Virus record (IMG/VR): IMGVR_UViG_3300008266_000016 | Location: 44,790-108,789 of that record | DNA: 64,000 bases | Reading direction: 5' to 3' (one strand) | From: a virus | Part shown: positions 45,170-53,001 of the stretch, piece after piece | Layout: every line of letters begins with the position of its first letter | How positions within the stretch are numbered: the first letter of the stretch is position 1 | Translations under genes and position numbers: made by a program | Notes under the pieces: model-generated | Seen by the model: the letters and a program-made list of their open reading frames with translations, nothing else | Told to the model about the DNA's origin: nothing | Databases searched by the model: none

Positions 45170-46540
45170 TTAACTTGACTTTTGTCCAGGTTGTGTGCCA
45201 GGTCTAGGGTTAGCAGGTTTGTCCCCACCTTGATCACCGTTGTCAGCACGGGGTTTCAATATCTCGCTGAGACTCTGTCTACTTGGTATGTTACCCAGGT
45301 CTGTAGTATTCACAGTGTATGTATTGTTCACAAAGGTCGAGCGCAAAGTATCATTGGTAGGACCATTGTTAAGATTTGTACGCACATTGCTTTCAATTTT
45401 GACCCAGCGTCGGCCATCATAGCGGAACAGTCGATTTGGTTGATAATCTAGTCGCAAGGCATAATCTCCACTTACAGGATTGGTTGGGAAACTCACGCCA
45501 GGTGTAACAGGCAGGCCATTTGGTGCCATATCGTCGCCAGTGAGGTAACCCATGGTATAACCAAATGACTTTGGTGTGACATTCATGCCACCTTGTGTGC
45601 CATCTACTGTGACAGTGCTTTCTGACCCAAGGCCTACTGGATTGGCAGGTTGACCATCTTGTGTGGGCTCAATGTAAAATTTAGTTACGTCATAGCCACT
45701 CAATGGAACTTCTGCGTCGGCCTGTGTGAGTATGGCGTCATTGATCTGAGTGTCTTTGGCACGAGTTCCTTGAACATCACTAATGGTGGCAGGAGTATAG
45801 GGCACCCAAAATTCAGTGTTGGTTATTTCTGTGCCTGCTGGCGTATTTTTCTGAGCTTGATAATACACATCTCCATAGTTCACAATAGAACCCATGGGGT
45901 AAAAATCGCCCGGATCCCAAATGTACTCAGCCACAAAAGGTTTATCAGTGATTGATTTGTATTCTTGTTGATCGTTCAGTGGCGTGGCTTTCACACGCCA
46001 CAAGTGTGGCAACCAAGTTTGGCTAAATCCTTCAGAAGCAAACGACGCATCTTGTATCACGTAGTATTTTGGAAATGCTTTTGGGATAGCAGGATTCAGT
46101 GGATTGTAATCTTTTAAATTTGGAATCTCAAGCACATCGCCGTTCATGAGTTTACGACCAAATGTGTCAATCATGTCGTTGTAGTGGAACGTGATAAACA
46201 GCGTGTCGTTGTTCAAAAACAAACCAAATTGTGTGAGATCAAAGTCAATATCTTGTGTGTTGTACACACCACGCATGACATAAACATCTGTGTCATACAC
46301 TCTATCTCTGTTTTCCAGCAACAGCAAGTCTTGAATGTTCAGTACACTTTGCGTTTCATAAACAGGTTGTGTAGCATCAGCATTGCCGCTGAATGCAGAA
46401 TCTTGGCCGCCAGTTTCTGGCCCTAGATACTTGTGAACAAGGATATCCAAGCCGCCCACAGTGTACATTTCACTGATAGTACGGTCAAAAAATTGGTAGT
46501 CTCTTGTGCGATTTGGGCGGTATAAACTTAGGCGTGGCAT
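45170..46540 (-). CDS. gp14: Neck protein (T4 gp14-like)
   Basis: A 456-residue neck protein, longer than T4 gp14 (256). Diagnostic segments are DILVHKYLGPE, YVMRGVYNTQDIDFDLTQFG, NDTLFITFHYNDMIDTFGRK, LMNGDVLEIPNLKDY and HLWRVKATPLNDQQEY, which I recognise from gp14 proteins of environmental T4-like phages. The C-terminal extension contains YALRLDYQPNRLFRYDGRRW and VKI, a small beta module also seen in sheath and fibre proteins here. It has a late octamer just upstream on the minus strand and is followed 2 bp later by the gp15-like gene. Confidence 0.8.
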   Translation of the reverse strand: MPRLSLYRPNRTRDYQFFDRTISEMYTVGGLDILVHKYLGPETGGQDSAFSGNADATQPVYETQSVLNIQDLLLLENRDRVYDTDVYVMRGVYNTQDIDFDLTQFGLFLNNDTLFITFHYNDMIDTFGRKLMNGDVLEIPNLKDYNPLNPAIPKAFPKYYVIQDASFASEGFSQTWLPHLWRVKATPLNDQQEYKSITDKPFVAEYIWDPGDFYPMGSIVNYGDVYYQAQKNTPAGTEITNTEFWVPYTPATISDVQGTRAKDTQINDAILTQADAEVPLSGYDVTKFYIEPTQDGQPANPVGLGSESTVTVDGTQGGMNVTPKSFGYTMGYLTGDDMAPNGLPVTPGVSFPTNPVSGDYALRLDYQPNRLFRYDGRRWVKIESNVRTNLNNGPTNDTLRSTFVNNTYTVNTTDLGNIPSRQSLSEILKPRADNGDQGGDKPANPRPGTQPGQKSS

Positions 46541-46546
46541 AACATA

Positions 46547-46554
46547 TATTTATG
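46547..46554 (-). promoter_or_regulatory. Minus-strand late promoter CATAAATA before gp14
   Basis: CATAAATA on the minus strand ends 6 bp before the gp14 ATG (46540), leaving no room for a ribosome-binding site. It lies back to back with a sigma70 promoter on the plus strand. Confidence 0.6.
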
Positions 46555-46560
46555 GGCAGG

Positions 46561-46589
46561 TTGACCAATAATTCCAAACCTGCTATACT
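46561..46589 (+). promoter_or_regulatory. Sigma70 extended -10 promoter
   Basis: TTGACC (46561-46566), 17-bp spacer, TGC plus TATACT (46584-46589). Its spacer end CAAACCTGC closely matches the promoters at 46854 and 50718. It drives the small gene at 46596. Confidence 0.85.
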
Positions 46590-46595
46590 TTGGGC

Positions 46596-46865
46596 ATGAA
46601 AGTAGTTAAACTGAACAACCGATTCCGCCAATTCAAACAGCATGGGCATGTGATTGCTGTGCGATGTGATAGTTGGCTGGGAGAAGGCACATCTTTTGAA
46701 CAAGTATGCAAAGCCAAACTGGGAGGCCAAGGTTACATGCCCACCAACGACTGGCATGCTTACTTTGGTAAAAACAACGGCCGCGCCAATCGTCCATTCT
46801 GGATTTCCTTCCGCAGGGAATCAGATCTTACTTTAGTACTACTTTCTGCCTGCTTGACCAAATAA
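46596..46865 (+). CDS. Small early-type hypothetical protein
   Basis: An 89-residue basic protein (KVVKLNNRFRQFKQHGHVIA; FEQVCKAKLGGQGYMPTNDW; RPFWISFRRESDLTLVLLSA) of unknown function. ATG 46596 is only 6 bp after the -10 box, so its transcript may lack a usual leader; TTG 46590 would lie inside the promoter and is rejected. Possibly a host-takeover protein, judged only by its promoter and size. The second promoter of this pair overlaps its last codons. Confidence 0.7.
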   Translation: MKVVKLNNRFRQFKQHGHVIAVRCDSWLGEGTSFEQVCKAKLGGQGYMPTNDWHAYFGKNNGRANRPFWISFRRESDLTLVLLSACLTK

Positions 46866-46882
46866 TCAAAATCTGCTATAAT
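46854..46882 (+). promoter_or_regulatory. Sigma70 extended -10 promoter
   Basis: TTGACC (46854-46859), 17-bp spacer, TGC plus perfect TATAAT (46877-46882). The spacer end AAAATCTGC matches its neighbours. It drives the gene at 46910. Confidence 0.88.
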
Positions 46883-46909
46883 ACACACTTGTTCACTACA
46901 GGAGTCTGT

Positions 46910-47197
46910 ATGCAAAAGGCAGCAAAATTTGTTGCAAAGTACTCTACTGCCAACAAGTCCAAAGCAGTGGTTCCTTATGATCGTATACAAGCCACAGAAA
47001 AATGGGTGGAATACAGCCTGGACATTGTGGATATGAATCGTATTTTGATGCAGTCAGACTTTGACACCAAATGGCGTCTAATGGAGGCTTTGGACATTGC
47101 AGAGCGCAAGAGAAAGTACATGTACAACCACAAAAACTTTAAACTCAAACGTGCTACGGAATTGTTTGAACTCTGCCGAGATTTACCTGTAAAATAA
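46910..47197 (+). CDS. Small early-type hypothetical protein
   Basis: A 95-residue, highly basic and helical protein (QKAAKFVAKYSTANKSKAVV; WVEYSLDIVDMNRILMQSDF; IAERKRKYMYNHKNFKLKRA). I do not recognise it. ATG 46910 has an AGGAG site 6 bp upstream and follows a perfect sigma70 promoter; an upstream TTG at 46889 is less likely. It ends 12 bp before the next start, so it is probably co-transcribed with the possibly frameshifted gene that follows. Confidence 0.75.
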   Translation: MQKAAKFVAKYSTANKSKAVVPYDRIQATEKWVEYSLDIVDMNRILMQSDFDTKWRLMEALDIAERKRKYMYNHKNFKLKRATELFELCRDLPVK

Positions 47198-47209
47198 GTA
47201 AGGACACAC

Positions 47210-47365
47210 ATGAGCACCACATTCAAAATTAAACTGCTAAACCCTCGCAGTTCTGACACTAACATCCTAGGTATGGAGCCTACTTGGCAAATCCAGCCCA
47301 CAGAGTATCGCACCAGTCGACTGAGCAAAGCTATTTCTACGGCAAAAAAGATGCCCGGGACATGA
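47210..47365 (+). CDS. Zero-frame ORF of a possible -1 frameshifted gene
   Basis: A 51-codon frame starting at ATG 47210 with AAGGA 5 bp upstream (STTFKIKLLNPRSSDTNILG; EPTWQIQPTEYRTSRLSKAI). It ends at TGA 47363-47365, shortly after an A-AAA-AAG heptamer in frame. The second frame (47284-48330) lies in the -1 register and continues beyond. In homologues I remember, an EPxWxxQP...RxxRLxKA segment is directly followed by a YFYGKKDA segment in one protein, so the two frames are probably halves of one gene, joined by frameshifting or split by an indel. If it slipped at the heptamer, a 373-residue protein would result. Confidence 0.6.
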   Translation: MSTTFKIKLLNPRSSDTNILGMEPTWQIQPTEYRTSRLSKAISTAKKMPGT

Positions 47366-48330
47366 TTGTAAACTATCTCGAAGCACATGACCGCAAAGCC
47401 GATGTGCGGTTACTCAAAGGCATTCCAGACTCAGCAATTCGACTGACCACAGGTTGGCTGTGTCGCATGAGTATGGTGGGCTTGGAACTGCATGGCGAGG
47501 AACAGCTCAAGCTGGAAAACCAACTGCGAGAAATCCTGGACAGCAAGCAGAATGAAGTTGCGTCCGAAGCAGTAGTGGAAGACGCTACACCAAGAATTAC
47601 CATCCAAGACCGACTGCGCGAAAAGGCAGCAGAGTGTAACGGTGAATTGGAAGGCTTATTTGATGAATTTATGTTGAGTGGCGCTAAGATGACTGCTGAC
47701 TTCAAGCCTGTGGTAATCATGCGTGGATTGAACATAGCACCACAACTGATCAGTCAAATTTCTGACAACTGGAAACGCAAGCTCGCAGAGTTTGAGCGTG
47801 TGGCAGAAGGCAAAGACCCTCAATTGGTTGAAGGCTACAGTTACCTTTCTAAAATACAACTGCGCAATGTGATCAAGTTTTGCGAAGCTGTGGTCAACGA
47901 CTGTGGTGCTTATGTGCAGATCAAGAAAGTGGAACGCAAGCCACGCAAGGTCAAGGCAGTGCCACCTGAAAAACGTGCGGCCAAGTTCAAGATTTTGGCA
48001 GAATTTGCAGAGCTCAAACTCAAGAGTTTGCCCGCCGCAAGCCTTGTGGACAAAACAGAAGCCTGGTTGTATGACAGCAAAAAACGCAAGCTCATCCACC
48101 TTGTGGCAGACAGCCACACACAGGCATTCACTGTGAAGAACAACTCAATCATTGGGTTCTCAACTGTGGAAACCATGCAAAAAACTCTGCGGAAACCAGC
48201 AGAACAACTGAAAGGTATTACAGGTGCTGGCAAGCCAGCCGCCCGCAAAGCATTCAAGGATATCAAAGCCACAGAAACTGCATGGAATGCCCGTGGCACA
48301 GAGAACTTGATCATACTCAAGAGCTGGTAA
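47284..48330 (+). CDS. Conserved phage protein, -1 frame part of the split gene
   Basis: A 348-codon frame whose first possible start is TTG 47284 (GGAG 5 bp before it). Key segments are SYFYGKKDARDMIVNYLE, TTGWLCRMSMVGLEL, RITIQDRLREKAAE, KPVVIMRGLNIAPQLI, KVERKPRKVKAVPPEKRAAK, KTEAWLYDSKKRKLIHLVAD and KTLRKPAEQLKGIT. I recall this family from cyanophages and pelagiphages as a conserved protein of unknown function. It is basic and helical, plausibly nucleic-acid binding. The first 27 codons overlap the 47210 frame. ATG 47362 is another start but would lose conserved residues. Confidence 0.8.
   Translation: MANPAHRVSHQSTEQSYFYGKKDARDMIVNYLEAHDRKADVRLLKGIPDSAIRLTTGWLCRMSMVGLELHGEEQLKLENQLREILDSKQNEVASEAVVEDATPRITIQDRLREKAAECNGELEGLFDEFMLSGAKMTADFKPVVIMRGLNIAPQLISQISDNWKRKLAEFERVAEGKDPQLVEGYSYLSKIQLRNVIKFCEAVVNDCGAYVQIKKVERKPRKVKAVPPEKRAAKFKILAEFAELKLKSLPAASLVDKTEAWLYDSKKRKLIHLVADSHTQAFTVKNNSIIGFSTVETMQKTLRKPAEQLKGITGAGKPAARKAFKDIKATETAWNARGTENLIILKSW
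47344..47350 (+). promoter_or_regulatory. A-AAA-AAG slippery heptamer in correct phase
   Basis: In the 47210 frame the codons read gcA AAA AAG, the dnaX-type -1 slippery site. Slippage places ribosomes in the 47284-48330 frame, and the zero-frame stop follows four codons later. A GCACAT/ATGTGC stem (six pairs) lies roughly 40 bp downstream. No upstream Shine-Dalgarno-like stimulator is seen. Confidence 0.5.
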
Positions 48331-48333
48331 ATA
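48326..48333 (+). promoter_or_regulatory. Late-promoter-like GGTAAATA
   Basis: GGTAAATA overlaps the previous stop and ends 7 bp before ATG 48341, with no ribosome-binding site between. Confidence 0.4.
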
Positions 48334-48340
48334 TGGCTAT

Positions 48341-49258
48341 ATGAAATTGAAATTTGATGAAAAAGTAGAATTTTACATTACCAATGTCTGCAACTACACC
48401 TGCGATAATTGCAACCGTTTTAACAATCATAAATTTTCAGGATGGCAACGCTGGAGCGATTACGAAGGCATCTATCAACAGTGGGCAAAACAAATTGAAC
48501 TACGTGCCATAACTATCTTAGGTGGCGAGCCCACACTAAATCCCACACTGTCAGAATGGGTAGTGGGCTTGAATGAAATATTCAATTGCGATGTAGAAAT
48601 ACTGACCAATGGCACTCGACTGAATCATGTCCCAGGACTGTATGAGGCAATGACCAGACCCCGACCGCCAGAAAGGCCAGTGAATCACATTGGAGTGAGT
48701 CTGCACAACATAGCAGACTTTGAAATGTTGCGTCAAAACATATTGGATTTTCTTGATACCGTTGTAGTAGAATTTGGTTTTAAATTAGACCTCCCCCCAC
48801 CACCAAATTGGCAAGGATGGGATTCATACTGGACTGTGGTTGATAAAAATGGTGTGATTGTTTGCATGCACCTAGCCAACAATTTCCAAACATCCGCTGT
48901 GCAGTTAAACAACACTGGCCGATTTATTGTTCATGACAGCGACCCTATACGCAGTCATCAACAGTGCGGATTTGTTAAATTTAAATGCTATCACTTTGTT
49001 CGCGGAAAAATATACAAATGCGGCCCCGCGGCGCTGTTTCCAGAATTTGATGAACAAAATCAATTTGACATTTCTGAATCAGATCGCCAGATCATGAACA
49101 GCTACCGACCACTGACCTTGGACAACTTTGAACTCTACAAAGATGATTGGGTGGAAAGTTTAAAGCACCCAATTCCACAATGTAAATTTTGTCCAGACAA
49201 AGGAATCAATAGAATTATTACCCCCACAGTCAAAGGCACTGCATCCAATGACACATAA
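48341..49258 (+). CDS. Radical SAM protein
   Basis: Third radical-SAM enzyme of the window, 305 residues. FYITNVCNYTCDNCNRF carries C17, C21 and C24 (CxxxCxxC). AITILGGEPTLNP (GGEPT at 61-65) is the SAM-binding strand, and VEILTNGTRL follows. C-terminal cysteines (QQCGFVKFKCYHF, KIYKCGPAAL, PQCKFCPDKG) suggest an auxiliary cluster. It is not closely similar to the two enzymes at 3898 and 5859. It overlaps the SGNH hydrolase gene by 11 bp, so the two are co-translated. Substrate unknown. Confidence 0.9.
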   Translation: MKLKFDEKVEFYITNVCNYTCDNCNRFNNHKFSGWQRWSDYEGIYQQWAKQIELRAITILGGEPTLNPTLSEWVVGLNEIFNCDVEILTNGTRLNHVPGLYEAMTRPRPPERPVNHIGVSLHNIADFEMLRQNILDFLDTVVVEFGFKLDLPPPPNWQGWDSYWTVVDKNGVIVCMHLANNFQTSAVQLNNTGRFIVHDSDPIRSHQQCGFVKFKCYHFVRGKIYKCGPAALFPEFDEQNQFDISESDRQIMNSYRPLTLDNFELYKDDWVESLKHPIPQCKFCPDKGINRIITPTVKGTASNDT

Positions 49259-49922
49259 AACGTTATTAACATTTGGCGACAGCTGGCCACAAGGCGGAGA
49301 GCTAACCCCACCCCATGAGGTACCATACGGCGACCTACTGCAACGTCAAATGGGTTTTGATAAATTTTTCAACTACGGATCTGCTGGAGCCAGTAATGAG
49401 GACATGTTGTATCAGTTTCAAGAATACATTGCTGATCATCACAACACTGATGACGAAATCACTGCTGTGTTTTTTTTAACAAATCCAGGTAGGTCTACAC
49501 ACTGGCCTAGATTTGGAACATGGAACGAACAAGATCGTGAGTGGAAACACTGGCCTACAGACGCCAAAGAATGGGCACGTGAGGTGTTCATGCACTTTCA
49601 TCGCAAAGGACACGAAGTCATGCGTTCTTCGGCCACAATAACAGCCTTGCAATCTTGGTCCAAGCATTACAAAATCAATGACTTTTACTTTGCTGGATGG
49701 GTGCGATATCCTGAATGGCTGCCTGGAGTTGACACAAGTAAAATTTGGAAACAAGGAACAGAAACAGCCGCAGACTGGTTTGGTGCAACAGACTACCACG
49801 GAGAACACCTACTAAATGTTGCAGACAATGAATTTATTAGACCTAATTTTGCACACCCCAATCAACTTGGGCATGAACTGATTGCATCCAAGCTAGAAAA
49901 ATGGATAACCCCTGGTAAATAA
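49248..49922 (+). CDS. SGNH-family hydrolase
   Basis: Predicted esterase or deacetylase of 224 residues. Block I is LLTFGDSWPQGGEL (GDS at 10-12). NYGSAGASNEDMLYQ gives the block II Gly, ITAVFFLTNPGRS the block III Asn, and FAHPNQLGHELIA the block V His (about residue 203). The Asp that normally sits three residues before this His appears to be Asn, which is odd for the catalytic triad. It may deacylate a surface sugar on virion or host. It overlaps the radical-SAM gene and lies 17 bp before the gp13-like gene. Confidence 0.8.
   Translation: MTHKTLLTFGDSWPQGGELTPPHEVPYGDLLQRQMGFDKFFNYGSAGASNEDMLYQFQEYIADHHNTDDEITAVFFLTNPGRSTHWPRFGTWNEQDREWKHWPTDAKEWAREVFMHFHRKGHEVMRSSATITALQSWSKHYKINDFYFAGWVRYPEWLPGVDTSKIWKQGTETAADWFGATDYHGEHLLNVADNEFIRPNFAHPNQLGHELIASKLEKWITPGK
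49914..49921 (+). promoter_or_regulatory. Late-promoter-like GGTAAATA before gp13
   Basis: GGTAAATA is 18 bp before ATG 49940, with TCGGAGT as a ribosome-binding site between. Confidence 0.5.
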
Positions 49923-49939
49923 CATTATCGGAGTCCACA

Positions 49940-50710
49940 ATGGCTGAACAGCAACAAGATACACTTTCCACGCTCAAGCAAAATCTCATAGATTATGCAC
50001 AGCTTCAGCTGGGCAGTCAAATTATCGATCTTGAACTAGATCCCGAACATTACGAAGCAGCATATCAAAAGACCATTGGCACCTATCGTCAACGTGCCAA
50101 CAATGCCTATGAAGAAAGCTACAGCTTCATGTACCTGGTCAAGGACGAAAACATCTACCAGCTGCCGCAAGAAGTCATAAGTGTGCGTCAGATATTTCGC
50201 AGAACATTTGGTGACTCAACTGGACCCTTTGCATCAAACTTTGATCCGTTTAGTCAGGCCAGCTTGAATGTGTATCTGATGAACTTCAACGTGGCAGGCG
50301 GCTTGGCCACATACGACTTTTACTCACAGTATGTGGAACTGGCTGCCAGAATGTTTGGTGGCTACATGAACTACACATACAATCCTGTAACCAAAAAACT
50401 GCAATTGATTCGTGATCCCAAAGGCACCGGCGAAGCTGTGTTGTTGTGGACTTACAATCTAAAACCTGAAATCAACTTGTTGAGTGATTTCCAAATCCAA
50501 CAATGGATCAAAGACTACATGGTTGCCAACTGCAAAATGATCATTGGTGAAGCCCGTGAGAAGTTTGGTCAAATTGCAGGCCCACAAGGCGGCGGCACTC
50601 TAAATGGCACTGCCATGAAAGTCGAAGCGCAAACTCAAATGGATGCTCTTCTTGAACAACTCAAAATGTATGTAGACGGCTCACAACCGTTGACTTGGGT
50701 AATTGGTTAA
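49940..50710 (+). CDS. gp13: Neck protein (T4 gp13-like)
   Basis: A 256-residue neck protein. LKQNLIDYAQLQLGSQIIDL and ELDPEHYEAAYQKTIGTYRQ begin the protein. NIYQLPQEVISVRQIFRRTF, NVAGGLATYDFYSQYVELAA and a final WIKDYMVANCKMIIGEAREK complete the gp13 pattern of environmental T4-like phages. Length is near T4 gp13 (309). Unlike in T4, it is separated from genes 14 and 15 by several kilobases and lies on the opposite strand. Confidence 0.82.
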   Translation: MAEQQQDTLSTLKQNLIDYAQLQLGSQIIDLELDPEHYEAAYQKTIGTYRQRANNAYEESYSFMYLVKDENIYQLPQEVISVRQIFRRTFGDSTGPFASNFDPFSQASLNVYLMNFNVAGGLATYDFYSQYVELAARMFGGYMNYTYNPVTKKLQLIRDPKGTGEAVLLWTYNLKPEINLLSDFQIQQWIKDYMVANCKMIIGEAREKFGQIAGPQGGGTLNGTAMKVEAQTQMDALLEQLKMYVDGSQPLTWVIG

Positions 50711-50717
50711 CACACAG

Positions 50718-50746
50718 TAGACACATAGTCATAAATCTGTTATAAT
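50718..50746 (+). promoter_or_regulatory. Sigma70 extended -10 promoter
   Basis: TAGACA (50718-50723), 17-bp spacer, TGT plus perfect TATAAT (50741-50746). The spacer end TAAATCTGT matches the pair at 46561 and 46854. ATG 50753 follows 6 bp later. Confidence 0.87.
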
Positions 50747-50752
50747 CATCAA

Positions 50753-51274
50753 ATGGACCTGATGATTGATCTTGAGGGCTTGGGAACAGGCCCCGACACT
50801 ACTATTCTTACCATTGCTGCTCAGGCGTTTGATCCGTTTGGCTCTGGCTGTTACGAACAATCATTTTATGCTAGAGTCACACTGGAAAGTCAAGAAACTC
50901 GTAGCATACAGCAAGGCACCATAGAATGGTGGGCCACACAACCTGCTGTGGTGCGTGACGAAGCCTTTGCTGATGAAGATCGCATACCATTAGACCAAGC
51001 ACTGGATGGACTAGGCCGATTAATTTGGCATGCCAAGCGTGTGTGGGCGCAAGGACCGACATACGACATGAACATCCTGGAGCATGCCTACAAGAGCTAC
51101 AACAAACCCTTACCCTGGCAGTACTACATGGTACGAGACAGCCGCACAGTGTTCAGTTTATGGCCCGGCCAACCCATGCCTCCCACCACTCACCATGCAC
51201 TAGAAGACTGCCGCAGACAAATAGGCATGTTACAAAATACACTTAAATATCTCAATGTTCGGGAGTTGAAATAA
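50753..51274 (+). CDS. 3'-5' exonuclease, Rv2179c/DexA-like DEDDh family
   Basis: Predicted exonuclease of 173 residues. LMIDLEGLGTGPDTTILTIA contains the first acidic pair (D6, E8). WAQGPTYDMNILEHAY supplies the second Asp, and THHALEDCRRQIGML the His-Asp pair of the DEDDh site. The EWWATQPAVVRDEAF segment is typical of the Rv2179c-type 3'-5' exoribonuclease family, and T4 DexA has the same fold. It is driven by a strong host-type promoter, consistent with an early role in nucleic-acid turnover. Confidence 0.87.
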   Translation: MDLMIDLEGLGTGPDTTILTIAAQAFDPFGSGCYEQSFYARVTLESQETRSIQQGTIEWWATQPAVVRDEAFADEDRIPLDQALDGLGRLIWHAKRVWAQGPTYDMNILEHAYKSYNKPLPWQYYMVRDSRTVFSLWPGQPMPPTTHHALEDCRRQIGMLQNTLKYLNVRELK

Positions 51275-51280
51275 GTTGCT

Positions 51281-52354
51281 ATGACTCAGGTGGTTACGTT
51301 TGATTTTGGCGGAAAATTTAGCCCGGTATCCTATGAAAACTTGTTGACCAGCATTGCTGTTCTTGCTAAAAAAAGCAAAGATGTTTTGGTATTAGGTTGT
51401 CGGGAAGAAGATTGCAATCCATTAGAGCACTATGCTCAAACTCTTGCACTGCAAGAACACATACACAATCTAGGCATGAAATTTTGTGTGTTTTTTAATT
51501 TTTACACTCAATACACTCAAGAACATTTGCCAGGAATAGATGTTGATTATATTGACTTCATGTTGTTAAAAACAATCCACAATGCTCCTGCGCCTGTTGC
51601 AAAGCAAGGCAGTCGCATTTTATTTTTAATTGGCAAACCTGATAGACCACATCGAGCACCACTGTTATACAAGTTTTATGAGCGTGAGCAACTGGATAAA
51701 CTGAGCTGGTCGTTGTTTATACCTGTTCAAATTGAAAATCAAGTACGCAAGTTGATTCCTCATGCAGCTGATCAGCAATGGCAAGAGTTTATGCAACTGC
51801 AAGGCAGTCCTGATGGGGTGACACCAATAGTGAGTGGGTCCAGCATTCACGTTTGTAATTATTGTGATTATGATGCAAAAATATTTGCTGATACCAGCGT
51901 GAGTTTGGTCAGTGAAAGCATGTTTGAACAATCCAATGCGTTGACTGCTCGGGCCACAGAAAAAACTTACAAAGCAATCAACAATCGCCATCCTTTTGTG
52001 ATTGCCGGCCCAGCAGGAACCTTGGAACGATTGCAGTCGCTAGGCTACAAAACGTTTGAAAAACACCTACCCAATCCAGGGTATGATCAGGAAGTTAACA
52101 ATGACATCCGTTTGGAACTAATTTATGAAAACATTTTGGCGTTGCATAAGTTGGCCACAGAGCATCCAGAATCTCTTGCAAATGATATAGAACATAACTA
52201 TACTGTCAACAAGCAACGATATCAACAACAACTTGATCGTGCCGCTGCCATGTTAGCAAAATACGGTTACAACGGATCAGCAATTGACGTTCTCATGCTG
52301 CATGACCAAGTGGCCCCAAACACACTGACAGAAAAATTTATGGAACTTGTATGA
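51281..52354 (+). CDS. Putative glycosyltransferase-like phage protein
   Basis: A 357-residue protein of uncertain function. The central SWSLFIPVQIEN and HVCNYCDYD, then SVSLVSESMFEQS, ATEKTYKAINNRHPFVIAGP and AGTLERLQSLGYKTFEKHLP, follow the order SLVSE, TEKTYKAI, HPFVI, G-L--L---GF-TF seen in the C-terminal half of fucosyltransferase-like (GT10-type) and other phage sugar transferases. The N-terminal half (VVTFDFGGKFSPVSYENLLT) has no known motif. It overlaps the kinase gene by 4 bp and shares the promoter at 50718. Confidence 0.65.
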   Translation: MTQVVTFDFGGKFSPVSYENLLTSIAVLAKKSKDVLVLGCREEDCNPLEHYAQTLALQEHIHNLGMKFCVFFNFYTQYTQEHLPGIDVDYIDFMLLKTIHNAPAPVAKQGSRILFLIGKPDRPHRAPLLYKFYEREQLDKLSWSLFIPVQIENQVRKLIPHAADQQWQEFMQLQGSPDGVTPIVSGSSIHVCNYCDYDAKIFADTSVSLVSESMFEQSNALTARATEKTYKAINNRHPFVIAGPAGTLERLQSLGYKTFEKHLPNPGYDQEVNNDIRLELIYENILALHKLATEHPESLANDIEHNYTVNKQRYQQQLDRAAAMLAKYGYNGSAIDVLMLHDQVAPNTLTEKFMELV

Positions 52355-53001
52355 TCATTGGTATATGTGGATTCATTGGGTCTGGCAAAGACACCATAGC
52401 TGATTATCTTGTAAACTTGCACCACTTTCGTAGAGAAAGTTTTGCGAGCACATTAAAAGATGCTGTGGCACAAGTGTTTGGGTGGGACAGAACCATGCTG
52501 GAAGGCCGCACAAAAATGGCCCGTGAATGGCGAGAACAAGTGGATCCGTGGTGGGCAGAACGCTTGCACATGCCCACTCTAACGCCTCGTTGGATACTAC
52601 AATACTGGGGCACAGAAGTGTGCAGAGCCGGGTTTCATGATGATATTTGGATTGCCAGCTTGGAAAACAAACTGCGCCACAGCCAGGATGATGTTGTGAT
52701 CTCAGACTGCCGTTTCCCCAATGAAATTTTAGCCATTAAGAACGCAGGCGGACGTGTGGTGCGTGTGGTGCGTGGTCCTGAACCTGCTTGGTATAATGCA
52801 GCCGTAAGTGTCAATCGTGGTGCCAATGGCAATTCAACCTGGGCGCTGAGTCAACGCAAACTGGAAAAACTAGCAATTCATGCGTCAGAAACTGCCTGGG
52901 TGGGAACTGAATTTGATGCTGTGCTAGACAACAACGGCACACTAGACGACTTGTATCAACAGGTCAAGAGTCTGGTTCAAGATCCCCGGGCTTCCACGTA
53001 G
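52351..53001 (+). CDS. Deoxynucleoside monophosphate kinase (T4 gp1-like)
   Basis: Phosphorylates dNMPs to feed phage DNA synthesis. 216 residues. The P-loop is GFIGSGKDT at 7-15, followed by IADYLVNLHHFRRESFASTLKDA. RWILQYWGTEVCRAGFHDDI is the substrate-binding stretch, and VISDCRFPNEILAIKNAGG a Walker B-type strand and helix. This pattern is that of the phage dNMP kinase family (T4 gene 1). The 3' end overlaps the convergent HNH gene by 38 bp. Confidence 0.9.
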   Translation: MIIGICGFIGSGKDTIADYLVNLHHFRRESFASTLKDAVAQVFGWDRTMLEGRTKMAREWREQVDPWWAERLHMPTLTPRWILQYWGTEVCRAGFHDDIWIASLENKLRHSQDDVVISDCRFPNEILAIKNAGGRVVRVVRGPEPAWYNAAVSVNRGANGNSTWALSQRKLEKLAIHASETAWVGTEFDAVLDNNGTLDDLYQQVKSLVQDPRAST

